DNA of 64,000 bases from Sulfurovum sp. GTDB taxonomy: Bacteria > Campylobacterota > Campylobacteria > Campylobacterales > Sulfurovaceae. Made by a program: the position numbers and the translations under genes. The stretch covers positions 43,225 to 107,224 of the forward strand of contig JALWLD010000079.1 in assembly GCA_027081115.1 (NCBI GenBank), written 5' to 3'. Below are positions 25,562 through 34,113 of this stretch, piece after piece (within the stretch, counting starts at the first letter, position 1; every line of letters starts with the position of its first letter). The notes beneath the pieces are model-generated. The model searched no databases. It was not told where the DNA came from and worked only from the letters and a program-made list of their open reading frames with translations.

Positions 25562-27730
25562 GTGAAGAGATCATTAAGTCTATTTGTCGGATCTGTTGTA
25601 AGTGTCTATGCAGATAGTTATAGTTCGGAAATTGAAAGTTATTGGATATGGGTAGCTATGTTTGCTTTGGGTATTATTGGTATTATCATTCTTTTTCTCT
25701 CTTCGAAGCAGATGCGTAAGATAAAAGAGATGCATGAAACCTTGTTTACCAAACAGTTGGAGATGGAAAAAAATCAGGCAATGATTCTTACTGATATGAG
25801 TGAAAATATACGTACTATGGCAAAAGAAGCTTTGCAAATGGGTGTAGATGAAATAGACAAAGTGAATAAAAACTCCTCATTACTGCCTGTGGAACTACTG
25901 AATGTTGAAGATACACTACTTGATGTAACAAATGATCTGATTGAGTTTTTAAGATTAAAATCCAGAAAAGTTGAAATTGTAAATGAAGAGTTCAACCTTA
26001 ACAATGTACTTAATGAAGTCTCAGGAACTGTCTGTTCTCACTATAAAGGTTCTCAGGTTGAGCTTATATTTGACATAGACAATGATGTTCCTCGCCGCTT
26101 GGTTGGAGACTCTTTACATTTAGGGCAGATACTCAATAACCTTTTGGAAAACAGGTTAAGTCTTTTAACAAATGAAGAGTTAAAGTTGGAAATTAATATC
26201 TATAACACCTTCAATGATAAAGTAGAGTTGCAGTTACAGCTTATAGATACAGGTCCGGGTATGACACAAGATGAAGTCAATAGCCTTTTTATGCCTTATT
26301 ATGATGAAGAGAATTGTCAGTATGTAGGATTGGGACTTTTTGTTGCACATGAATTGGTAACTATGATGAATGGAGAGCTCAATATTCATAGCAATATAGG
26401 TAAAGGAACAAGCTTTACACTGACGATACCATTTGACACGGTAGAATTTTCCAATAAAAGAAAATATAGACTTCCCGATAAGATATTAACTGATAAAAAA
26501 GTGTTGGTGGTAGACAGTAATTTTAATTCAGCCCTTGCAATTAAAAAAATGTTTGCTTACTTTAAACACGATGTAAAAGTTCTAAGTTATGAAAAGTTTA
26601 CGGAGTCTATGCCTAAGCTTACAGAATATGATATTGTTGTACTTAATGAAGAGTTACTTAATCCCAGAACAGTAACATATCTCAAAGAGATCAAAGAGAT
26701 CAAAGAGGAAAAAGAGTTAAAAGTTGTCTCCTTGAGTGCACTCTTGAGTAACAAGCCGGACAGTCATGAAAATGATATAGCAGATAAACGAATGTTTAAA
26801 CCTGTCAATCAAGAACGTATCTTTGAAATGATCATTAACATGTATGAGTTGAATATAGTATCAACTACTAAAGATATTAACTATGCTGTACCAAAAGCCA
26901 AAAAATATCAAGCCACCATTTTAGAGACCAAAGGTATCAAACAGGAGAATTTTTCTGTATTTAAAGGGTATAGTTTACTGATAGTTGAAGATAATGTGAT
27001 AAATCAGAAGGTGTTGACCAATATTCTGAGTCAGTCAGAGATGAATATTACCCTTGCCAACAATGGTCTTGCCGCAGTGAAGATGATAGAGCAAAAGGGA
27101 AAAGATGCCTTTGATCTGGTCTTAATGGATATCAATATGCCGGTAATGGATGGGTATACTGCTACGCAGAAAATACGTTATGACAAACAGTTTGATACTT
27201 TGCCTATAGTTGCATTTACTGCCCTGGTACTTGATTCTGAGATAGAAAAAATGTTTAATTGTGGTATTAACGCATTTTTGGCAAAGCCATTGAACATAGG
27301 TAAACTCTATACGGCACTTTCGATGTTTCTTCTGGATCAGTCAAATAAAGGGGATCTAAAAGGTGCGCAGACTACAGATACTGACAAAGCACTGCCTGGC
27401 CTTATGATAGATAAAGGTATCTCACATGCAGCTAATAGTGAAGCCTTGTATATGGAGGTGCTAAAAGAGTTTGTGGAAGCCTATGGACAGAGTGATAAGA
27501 TCTTTGAAAAACTGGTACATGAACATCGCTATGAACAGTTAAAAATGTTATGTCTCGATATGAAAGGTTTAAGTGGTACCATAGGTGCAAAAGAGATGAA
27601 TATGCATATTTTAGAAGTACAAAAACTTTTACTCTACAACAAGCAGGAACAGCTGCCTGCATATATCTCTACTTATAGAGAAAAGCTTAAACAGCTTATT
27701 ATGAGTATTGATCTTTATTTGAAAGGATAA
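25562..27730 (+). CDS. Degenerate hybrid sensor kinase (HATPase-REC-REC-HPt) lacking phospho-His residues
   Basis: 722 residues, GTG start with GGAG 6 nt upstream. An N-terminal signal-like stretch and a membrane helix (about 29-47) lead to a dimerisation helix where the usual MSHEIRT box reads MSENIRT, so the phospho-acceptor His is Glu81. The ATPase domain keeps its N-box Asn residues (193, 197), DTGPGM (229) and GLGLF (256). The first receiver has Asn362 at the phosphorylation site. The second receiver is intact (Asp477, Asp523, Thr553, Lys575). The C-terminal HPt box reads LDMKG with Leu665 in place of His. It likely works as a scaffold or sensor whose second receiver is phosphorylated by another kinase. 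Confidence 0.85.
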   Translation: MKRSLSLFVGSVVSVYADSYSSEIESYWIWVAMFALGIIGIIILFLSSKQMRKIKEMHETLFTKQLEMEKNQAMILTDMSENIRTMAKEALQMGVDEIDKVNKNSSLLPVELLNVEDTLLDVTNDLIEFLRLKSRKVEIVNEEFNLNNVLNEVSGTVCSHYKGSQVELIFDIDNDVPRRLVGDSLHLGQILNNLLENRLSLLTNEELKLEINIYNTFNDKVELQLQLIDTGPGMTQDEVNSLFMPYYDEENCQYVGLGLFVAHELVTMMNGELNIHSNIGKGTSFTLTIPFDTVEFSNKRKYRLPDKILTDKKVLVVDSNFNSALAIKKMFAYFKHDVKVLSYEKFTESMPKLTEYDIVVLNEELLNPRTVTYLKEIKEIKEEKELKVVSLSALLSNKPDSHENDIADKRMFKPVNQERIFEMIINMYELNIVSTTKDINYAVPKAKKYQATILETKGIKQENFSVFKGYSLLIVEDNVINQKVLTNILSQSEMNITLANNGLAAVKMIEQKGKDAFDLVLMDINMPVMDGYTATQKIRYDKQFDTLPIVAFTALVLDSEIEKMFNCGINAFLAKPLNIGKLYTALSMFLLDQSNKGDLKGAQTTDTDKALPGLMIDKGISHAANSEALYMEVLKEFVEAYGQSDKIFEKLVHEHRYEQLKMLCLDMKGLSGTIGAKEMNMHILEVQKLLLYNKQEQLPAYISTYREKLKQLIMSIDLYLKG

Positions 27731-27735
27731 ACTCT

Positions 27736-28647
27736 TTATCGGATCTCTGCGATAAAGGCATCTTTTTGAATACTCTGTTTGACTTTTGTCAAGATATGTG
27801 CTGCATCAGATCTACTTTTGTAGGGCCCGATGAGAAGTTTGTTGATAGACCTGCCACTTTTTGGGAACTTAATAATCTTGTAACGATATCCGTTTCTTGT
27901 GATGGTGTAGAGTAGAGCACTTTTTGGTTTACCGATAAATGAACCCACTTGTACATAAAAATTACCCTGTGCAGAGTTTTGTTCAATGTTAGCCATTGGG
28001 GTTTTGATGACGATGGCTTTTTTCATACTTTTTAACTGTTTTACACTTGCTTCGTTTGGTGAGGTAAATGTTTTTGGCATGACTTGTTTAGTTTGCCACG
28101 GAGTGGTATCGGCAAGCTGTGAAGTTGTGGAAGTTGGAAGGTACCTGCGACAGACACGTAGTCGTTTTTTGTAGTATGGTGAGGTAAAGAGGTTGGAATA
28201 GACCACTTCATTTTTAATGGTGGAGGCATGGGTAAACCATCCATCTCCCAGATACATTCCTACATGTGTGATCTTATGTCTGTTTTTGGAGGTGGCAAAA
28301 AAGATAAGATCTCCGTATTGTAACTCTTTCATAGAGATCTTTTTGCCCACTTTAGCCTGTTCTCTGGCAACACGTGGGATATTAATACCCATTGAACCGT
28401 ACATATAGTAAGTAAACCCTGAACAGTCAAAATTGTTGGGTCCCTCTTCAGCCCATACATAAGGTGAACCTTGTAGTTTCTTTACCATTTTTTGTAAAGA
28501 TTTTTTATCAGGGGTATGTACCACTTTTGGTTTTTTAATTTCATAATGTGGATTTTTGGGATGTGGGTTTGGTTTACAGGCGGTTATGAGTGTTAGCGTA
28601 AGTAAAGAGAGCGTGATGTTACTATAGAACTGTTTAGATATTTTCAT
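27736..28647 (-). CDS. NlpC/P60 peptidoglycan hydrolase with C-terminal SPOR domain, lipoprotein
   Basis: 303 residues. The N-terminus MKISKQFYSNITLSLLTLTL leads into ITACKPN, a plausible lipobox. The NlpC/P60 catalytic domain (about 50-165) has the Cys in NFDCSGFTYYMYG, the His in ITHVGMYLGDG and a polar third residue following FTHAS. A linker leads to a SPOR domain (about 225-303, FYVQVGSFIGKPKSALLYT), which binds denuded glycan at division sites. It is adjacent and paralogous to the next NlpC/P60 gene. Together they suggest septal peptide cross-link cleavage. Confidence 0.9.
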   Translation of the reverse strand: MKISKQFYSNITLSLLTLTLITACKPNPHPKNPHYEIKKPKVVHTPDKKSLQKMVKKLQGSPYVWAEEGPNNFDCSGFTYYMYGSMGINIPRVAREQAKVGKKISMKELQYGDLIFFATSKNRHKITHVGMYLGDGWFTHASTIKNEVVYSNLFTSPYYKKRLRVCRRYLPTSTTSQLADTTPWQTKQVMPKTFTSPNEASVKQLKSMKKAIVIKTPMANIEQNSAQGNFYVQVGSFIGKPKSALLYTITRNGYRYKIIKFPKSGRSINKLLIGPYKSRSDAAHILTKVKQSIQKDAFIAEIR

Positions 28648-28725
28648 GTAGTACCACTTTGTTAAGATTTGTCATGTTGACTATTATAGATAAATCGATT
28701 TAAAATTCCCTAAAGTATACCGGTT

Positions 28726-29340
28726 TTACGGTACGGCTTTCCTAGGTAGGGTCATACCGGCTTTCCATGGTGAGGTCCACATGGTACTGGTAGTTTTCAG
28801 TTTCTTGACATTCCCCTGACACTGCAGATAGAGGTTTTTTTCATTTGTACTCATATAACGACGACATACTTTCATACGTTTGAAATAGCGTGGCTCTTTT
28901 TTAAAGTTGGTATAGGTTACTTTTCTGTGTTTGGAGCTGGCATGTGCAAACCATCCATTTCCTAAGTACATACCAACATGGGTAATGCGTTGACTTCTTT
29001 TGTTGGTTGATCCAAAAAAGATAAGATCTCCATAGACTAGGTCTTTAAAGGCAATTCTTTTCCCTACTTTGGCCTGATCTCTCGCTACTCGTGGAATATC
29101 AACACCCATTTTGCCGTAAATATTGTAGGTTAATCCTGAACAGTCAAAGGCATCGGGCCCTTCTTCTGCCCATACATAAGGTTTGTCAAGATGTTTGTTA
29201 AGGAGTTTTTGAATATTTTTTCTATTAGGTTTACATGTTTTTGTCGGTTTGATGATTTCATAGTTTGGATAGGAGTATTTTTTGGCACAGCCTGAGAATA
29301 TAAAGAGAGATAAAACAAGTAGAGGTAAAAGAACTTTCAT
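28726..29340 (-). CDS. NlpC/P60 lipoprotein, paralogue of the neighbouring hydrolase
   Basis: 204 residues. The ATG at 29340 has AGGAG 7 nt upstream; an in-frame GTG at 29355 is less likely. Lipobox FSGCAKK is at about residue 18. The catalytic domain has Cys in AFDCSGLTYNIYG and His in ITHVGMYLGNG. It shares PYVWAEEGP, the IPRVAR-QAKVGK segment and VCRRY with the 27736-28647 protein, so the two arose by tandem duplication, but it lacks the SPOR domain. It lies 21 nt downstream of queA. Confidence 0.9.
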   Translation of the reverse strand: MKVLLPLLVLSLFIFSGCAKKYSYPNYEIIKPTKTCKPNRKNIQKLLNKHLDKPYVWAEEGPDAFDCSGLTYNIYGKMGVDIPRVARDQAKVGKRIAFKDLVYGDLIFFGSTNKRSQRITHVGMYLGNGWFAHASSKHRKVTYTNFKKEPRYFKRMKVCRRYMSTNEKNLYLQCQGNVKKLKTTSTMWTSPWKAGMTLPRKAVP

Positions 29341-29361
29341 TGTTGCTCCTTGCACAGTGTT

Positions 29362-30396
29362 TTAGAGAATTAACATCGCATCACCATAAGAGAAGAAACG
29401 GTAATGTTTCTCAATAGCTTCATTATATAATTGTAACGTTTTTTTCCTTCCAATAAATGCAGATACGAGCATTATAAGTGTACTTTTTGGTAAATGAAAA
29501 TTGGTGAGTAGGTGGGTGACTCTCTGGGGTGGATTGTGAGGGTTTAAAAAGAGGTCACACTCCCCTTGGAGCTTTTTTGTTCTCACATAATATTCTAAGG
29601 TTCTTGTGACGGTAGTACCAATAGCAAGAATGGGTTTTTTACTCTCTAAAACTGCTGCAGCATCTTTGGAGATATGAAAATACTCAGAGTGCATAGGATG
29701 TGCCAATATCTCTTCTACTTCTACAGGTTTAAAGGTACCTGCTCCTACATGCAGTGTTATCTTATGTGTTTGGTGTTTTTGTTGCAAGGCGGAAAAAAGT
29801 TCCGGTGTGAAATGCAAAGAAGCTGTAGGTGCAGCAACTGCTCCTGCATTTTTGGCAAAGAGTGTCTGATAATCTGTTTCATCTTCTTTATTGTCTTCTC
29901 TCTGCATATAGGGGGGAAGTGGCAGATGACCGATCTTGTCCAGTATGAGGACAAGGTCTTCAAAACGGATGGCTTCGCCTTTGTGGCTAAAGTGTACTTC
30001 TCTTGATCCATCATCATTTAGTTTTGTGACCGTAGCAACCAGATCTTCGTCAAAAAAGAGTTTGGTATCTACTTTTACCTTTCCTCGTATGAGTACGAGT
30101 GCATTGTATGCATCTAAGGTTTTATTAAAAAGAAGCTCTACTTTACCACCACTCTCTTTGTGCCCAAAGATACGTGCCTTAATGACACGGGTATCGTTAA
30201 GGAATATATCACAGCTTTGTGGAAGAAAGTCTAAAAGATGTTGAAAGGTTGTATGGGTTACAGTATCTGTTTTTCTGTCATAGACCAGCAGTTTTGCATG
30301 GTCTCTGGGGTGTACAGGGGTCGTGGCTATATATCCTTCTGGAAGTGTATAATCATAATTTTTAGTAAGCAGTTCTTCAGAGGTGTGGGGAGACAT
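29362..30396 (-). CDS. queA: S-adenosylmethionine:tRNA ribosyltransferase-isomerase
   Basis: Adds the epoxycyclopentanediol precursor to 7-aminomethyl-7-deazaguanine in tRNA during queuosine synthesis. 344 residues with the usual blocks: YDYTLPEGYIATTPVHPRD near the start, FLNDTRVIKARI, GAVAAPTASLHF, LHVGAGTFKPV and TNFHLPKSTLIMLVSAF. tatC lies directly upstream (stop and start adjacent) and tatB before it. The queA-tatC-tatB-hemW order matches C. jejuni Cj0577c-Cj0580c as I recall it. Confidence 0.97.
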   Translation of the reverse strand: MSPHTSEELLTKNYDYTLPEGYIATTPVHPRDHAKLLVYDRKTDTVTHTTFQHLLDFLPQSCDIFLNDTRVIKARIFGHKESGGKVELLFNKTLDAYNALVLIRGKVKVDTKLFFDEDLVATVTKLNDDGSREVHFSHKGEAIRFEDLVLILDKIGHLPLPPYMQREDNKEDETDYQTLFAKNAGAVAAPTASLHFTPELFSALQQKHQTHKITLHVGAGTFKPVEVEEILAHPMHSEYFHISKDAAAVLESKKPILAIGTTVTRTLEYYVRTKKLQGECDLFLNPHNPPQRVTHLLTNFHLPKSTLIMLVSAFIGRKKTLQLYNEAIEKHYRFFSYGDAMLIL

Positions 30397-31413
30397 CTAT
30401 TTTGTCTCTTCCTCTGTTTCTTCCTCCTCCTCATCTTCTTCGTCTACCGATGTATCTGGGTTCACGGCACGAACAATCAGGATGGAGAGACCATACAGGA
30501 TGATAAGTGGTGCTGCCATCAGTAGTTGTGTCAAGATATCCGGTGGTGTTAAGAGTGCTGCAAGTACAAAGATAATAACCACGGCATATTTGAAAAAGTC
30601 TTTAAGGGTACGGTCTGTTACAAGTCCAAGCAGCGCAAGGAAGTAGGCAAAGACTGGGAGCTCAAAGGCCAAACCGAAACCAAGCATGATCTTGGTAAAA
30701 AAGCCGACATAATCTTCAATATTGATAAATGGCGTATAGAGGAAGGAGCCAAAAGTGATAAGGAACTGGAAGCCAAAAGGTGTTACTACATAATAGGCAA
30801 AGATAACCCCAATAAAGAACATGATCGAACCACCCGCCACAAATGGAATTACCATTTTCTTTTCATTACTGTAGAGTCCGGGTGCAATAAAGAGCCATAG
30901 TTGATAGAGAATGAAAGGCATGGCACCGATCAATCCAGCAAAGAAAGAGACTTTCAGTGCCACAAAGAATGCTCCTCCGACTTGATGGGTGGTGATCTTT
31001 CCTTCAAACTCATTATGTGTTTTAAGCTGGCTGAGATTCTGATCGAGGATCTTTAGTGACTGACTAAGCTCTTTTGCTGCCTGTGAAGCCTCTTCAAGAA
31101 TCAGTGAGAGTTTTGTATCTGCAATTTTTGCTGCTTCTTTGAGACGATCTTCCAGTTTGTCAGCAATATCAGATGGAGCACTTTTAACGACAGTAATATT
31201 GTTTTCTTCTGTTTGCATTTTCCATTCAGCTTTATCTTGAGACTCTACAATTCGACCTACTTCTGTTAGTGCATTATTCAGTGGTGCAGTGATCCATGTT
31301 AAAATGCCATTGTGAAATATAAAGGCAATAATAAAAGCAATAAAGACAGAGAGAACAGAGAGCCCAAGTCTTTTTCTAAGCTCTACGAGGTGGGGGCGGA
31401 TATCATCAAACAT
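30397..31413 (-). CDS. tatC: Sec-independent translocase TatC with a large periplasmic-loop insertion
   Basis: Receptor for twin-arginine signal peptides, 338 residues against about 245-260 in most bacteria. The core is well kept: HLVELRKRL at residue 8, then LYQLWLFIAPGLY, YVVTPFGFQFL, FELPVFAYFLALLG and LTPPDILTQ. The excess is mainly a helical, Gln/Glu/Lys/Ala-rich stretch at about residues 50-140 between helices 1 and 2, i.e. in the first periplasmic loop, plus an acidic C-terminal tail. The ATG overlaps the tatB stop. Clients present here include the metallophosphoesterase at 11893. Confidence 0.93.
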   Translation of the reverse strand: MFDDIRPHLVELRKRLGLSVLSVFIAFIIAFIFHNGILTWITAPLNNALTEVGRIVESQDKAEWKMQTEENNITVVKSAPSDIADKLEDRLKEAAKIADTKLSLILEEASQAAKELSQSLKILDQNLSQLKTHNEFEGKITTHQVGGAFFVALKVSFFAGLIGAMPFILYQLWLFIAPGLYSNEKKMVIPFVAGGSIMFFIGVIFAYYVVTPFGFQFLITFGSFLYTPFINIEDYVGFFTKIMLGFGLAFELPVFAYFLALLGLVTDRTLKDFFKYAVVIIFVLAALLTPPDILTQLLMAAPLIILYGLSILIVRAVNPDTSVDEEDEEEEETEEETK

Positions 31414-31847
31414 TAGGCGTTACCTTCTTTTTTCTCTGGGCTTTCTTGTGTTGTTTTTTCTTTCTTTTTACGTGCTTTCTTTTTTAATGTTACGGTCTCA
31501 TTTTTTTGTTCTATTTCAGGGAGGCTCTCTTCACTTTCTGTTGTGGTTCTATCAGATTTTTTCTCTTGGGGTTCATCATCCAAAATATCATCCAAGTCAA
31601 TATTTTTAAAACTTCGTAATTCTGAAGTGGCAGAGTCAAGTTGTTTTTTGTAAGAGAGTGCCTCATCTTTAAGATCGGCAATTTTCATCTCTTCTTCCAG
31701 TGCACCTTTGGCATCACCTACAGTCTTTTTCACGCCTTTAATAAACTTTGCGATCTGTACCATAGTCTCAGGAAGTTTATCCGGACCTAAAAATAGTATT
31801 GCAATAATAGAGATAAGAAGTATTTCGGTAAATCCGATGCCAAACAT
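31413..31847 (-). CDS. tatB: Sec-independent translocase protein TatB
   Basis: 144 residues. A short N-terminal membrane helix reads MFGIGFTEILLISIIAILFL. The GPDKLPE hinge, an amphipathic helix and a long Lys/Glu-rich C-terminal tail follow. This is the TatB form (Glu in the membrane helix, GPDKLP) rather than TatA. First gene of a tatB-tatC-queA operon; its stop overlaps the tatC start by one base. No tatA is present in this window. Confidence 0.93.
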   Translation of the reverse strand: MFGIGFTEILLISIIAILFLGPDKLPETMVQIAKFIKGVKKTVGDAKGALEEEMKIADLKDEALSYKKQLDSATSELRSFKNIDLDDILDDEPQEKKSDRTTTESEESLPEIEQKNETVTLKKKARKKKEKTTQESPEKKEGNA

Positions 31848-31983
31848 TATTTTGCCTTTGTTTTAATTGGTGTATTTTATCGAATTATTCTAAAAGATGG
31901 AGAAGTATATTTAGAAAAATAAAATTTGAAAGATAGATTAACCTTTCTATTGTAGACTTTCAAAAAATAAAAGGATAAAAGAA

Positions 31984-32382
31984 ATGAAGAAGATAGTATT
32001 GTTATTGGCTTTGTTGAGTATAACACTTTTTGCACAATTTAAAACCATTGGTATATCAAAGTTTGAAAAAATGCAGGCTAAAGGTGTACCGGTCATTGAT
32101 ATACGTACTCCTATGGAGTGGAAAGAGACAGGTATCATTCCTGGAGCACATAAAATGATGTTCTTTACAGAAAAAGGTGAAGCAGATGTAGCAGAGTGGT
32201 TTTACAATCTTGGGCGTCTCGTTAAAGACAAAAACCAGCCTTTTATTATCTACTGTGCACATGCCAACCGTACCAAAGCATTAGGTCAAGGGCTTCAGCA
32301 AATGGGCTTCAAACATGTGTATGAACTTAAAGACGGTATTGAAAATGGTTGGATCAAAGCAGGAAAGAAAACATTTAAGTAG
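31984..32382 (+). CDS. Single-domain periplasmic rhodanese
   Basis: 132 residues with a signal peptide (MKKIVLLLALLSITLFA). One rhodanese domain with the substrate-path motif VIDIRTPMEWKETGIIPGA and the active loop YCAHANRT (Cys, then Arg five residues on, the length expected for sulfur transfer). It sits between tatB (divergent) and hemW (convergent), a place with no equivalent in the Campylobacter gene order I recall, so it looks like an added sulfur-metabolism gene. Confidence 0.9.
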   Translation: MKKIVLLLALLSITLFAQFKTIGISKFEKMQAKGVPVIDIRTPMEWKETGIIPGAHKMMFFTEKGEADVAEWFYNLGRLVKDKNQPFIIYCAHANRTKALGQGLQQMGFKHVYELKDGIENGWIKAGKKTFK

Positions 32383-32390
32383 AAGAGGAG

Positions 32391-33446
32391 TTACCCTAAA
32401 ATAAACAGGGCTAATTCATCACTTAAAAAGAAATTTTTATTGAAAAAGTGTGTGGCATTGCTTTGTAGTTTGTTCTCTTCATAAAGTAGTGTGGCACGCT
32501 GTAACATATCGCTTGAAAGTGAAGTTTTTTTTATGCCAATATTGGAGCGTAATCCTAAAAAAAGTTTTTCAGTAAGCAGTTCTTCTTCTGTAAGGTGTTC
32601 TTCAGTGATTTGAAGAGGATCCTCTATGTATGCTTCTATATCCGTTGTTGGATAAAAACGACTCTCTTTTAAAAATCCAACAGCACCGGCCCCTGCACCA
32701 ATATAGTCTTTGATCTCCCAATATCCTTTGTTATGCCTACTTTGATAGCTTCCAAAGTTTGAGATTTCATAGGCATTAAATCCTCGTTTTTCTATCTCCT
32801 GTGTTACAAAAAAAGCAAGATTCTCATCTTCTTGTCTCACTTCTGGTGTAGAGGAAAATTTTGTACCATCTTCAATAGTGAGTTCATATGCCGAGATATG
32901 GTCTATAGGTAGGGTAAATGCTGTTTTAATATCTTTTAAGAGCAGATTTTCAGTGTCTCCCCGGTAGTTATAGATCAAATCTAGGGAGATGTGGGTAAAA
33001 CCGAGTGTATGGGCATTTTCAATGGCCTTTTTTGCCTCTTGTGGATCATGGGCACGGTTCAGTGCCTTGAGTTTGTCTGCATTAAAACTCTGTACCCCAA
33101 AGCTTACACGGTTGACACCTAATCTCTTCATGCCTTCAAGCCATGTTTTGGTAGCAGAATTTGGGTTGGCTTCCGTAGTGATTTCTGCATTTTCTTTTAA
33201 ATAGGGGTTGAGAAGTTTAAAAATAGGTGCATAGAGTTCGGGATCTATTGTAGAGGGTGTCCCTCCACCTATAAATAATGTTTCAATACTCTTTTTTTTT
33301 GCATCGAAGCGCTTAAGCTCAAATGCTAATTGTCTGTAGAGAGCTTTCATATATCTACGACGTGTGTCAAACTTGTCTACATAGGTATTGAAAGAACAGT
33401 AGTGACATTTTGAATCACAGTAGGGGATGTGTATATATGTTAACAA
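32391..33446 (-). CDS. hemW: HemW-type radical SAM protein (haem chaperone, HemN-like)
   Basis: 351 residues beginning MLTYIHIPYCDSKCHYCSF, with the CxxxCxxC cluster motif for a 4Fe-4S radical SAM centre. Family blocks FIGGGTPSTI, TTEANPN, LGVNRVSFGVQSF and IGAGAGAVGFL are present, and HemW lacks the extra HemN N-terminal region as seen here. HemW delivers haem to respiratory enzymes rather than oxidising coproporphyrinogen. Neighbours match the Campylobacter order (tatB, hemW, then divergent rppH). Confidence 0.9.
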   Translation of the reverse strand: MLTYIHIPYCDSKCHYCSFNTYVDKFDTRRRYMKALYRQLAFELKRFDAKKKSIETLFIGGGTPSTIDPELYAPIFKLLNPYLKENAEITTEANPNSATKTWLEGMKRLGVNRVSFGVQSFNADKLKALNRAHDPQEAKKAIENAHTLGFTHISLDLIYNYRGDTENLLLKDIKTAFTLPIDHISAYELTIEDGTKFSSTPEVRQEDENLAFFVTQEIEKRGFNAYEISNFGSYQSRHNKGYWEIKDYIGAGAGAVGFLKESRFYPTTDIEAYIEDPLQITEEHLTEEELLTEKLFLGLRSNIGIKKTSLSSDMLQRATLLYEENKLQSNATHFFNKNFFLSDELALFILG

Positions 33447-33504
33447 TTTTACTCTCTTTCATATGCTTATAACCGCATTTTAGGTAAAATCATATCAGAA
33501 TTTT

Positions 33505-33518
33505 AGAGAGTACTCTCT
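33505..33518. promoter_or_regulatory. Perfect 14-bp palindrome in the hemW-rppH divergent region
   Basis: AGAGAGTACTCTCT reads the same on both strands and lies between the two divergent starts, about 50 nt before rppH. It could be an operator; no regulator can be named. Confidence 0.3.
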
Positions 33519-33568
33519 TTAAAGCATCAAAATAATATAAAGCCGGGAGTAAAATCTTTGGCCTGTAA

Positions 33569-34054
33569 ATGAGTAGTGGTATGGAATGTGTAAAAAGCTA
33601 TAGACCAAATGTAGCTGCAGTCATACTCTCTTCAAAATATCCGGAAAAGTGTGAGTTCTTTATAGCGCACCGAAGTGATATCAAAAATGCATGGCAGTTT
33701 CCACAGGGAGGCATCGATGAAGGTGAAACACCCCAAGAGGCACTTTTTAGAGAACTGCAAGAGGAAATAGGTTGTAATACCATTGAGATCTTAGGTGAGT
33801 ACCCAGAGTGGATCACTTATGATTTCCCTGAAACAGCCAGAGGTAAGCAGTACCCTTTTGACGGACAGACCCAAAAGTATTTTTTGGTACGTCTGAAAGA
33901 GTGTGCCAATATTGACCTTGAAGCATATGATATTCCAGAATTTAAAGAGTATGAATTTGTAGACTACGAATCGTTGTTTCAACGGGTGACCTATTTTAAA
34001 AGAAAAGTGTACCGCAGAGTAATTGATTATTTTATTAAAGAGGGTTTGATATAA
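33569..34054 (+). CDS. rppH: RNA pyrophosphohydrolase (Nudix, RppH/NudH-type)
   Basis: Removes pyrophosphate from the 5' end of mRNAs or cleaves dinucleoside polyphosphates. 161 residues with [12 protein letters not shown] typical of the family. The Nudix box lies at about residues 50-72: [20 protein letters not shown] followed by IG. Two starts are possible, the ATG at 33569 or the one at 33581 ([10 protein letters not shown]), with no clear ribosome site to decide. It is followed 59 nt later by lysC. Confidence 0.92.
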   Translation: MSSGMECVKSYRPNVAAVILSSKYPEKCEFFIAHRSDIKNAWQFPQGGIDEGETPQEALFRELQEEIGCNTIEILGEYPEWITYDFPETARGKQYPFDGQTQKYFLVRLKECANIDLEAYDIPEFKEYEFVDYESLFQRVTYFKRKVYRRVIDYFIKEGLI

Positions 34055-34113
34055 GCAGTGTAGTATTTTGACTTTGTGCAAAAACTATAGAATGAAGAAA
34101 GGGATTAACATAG

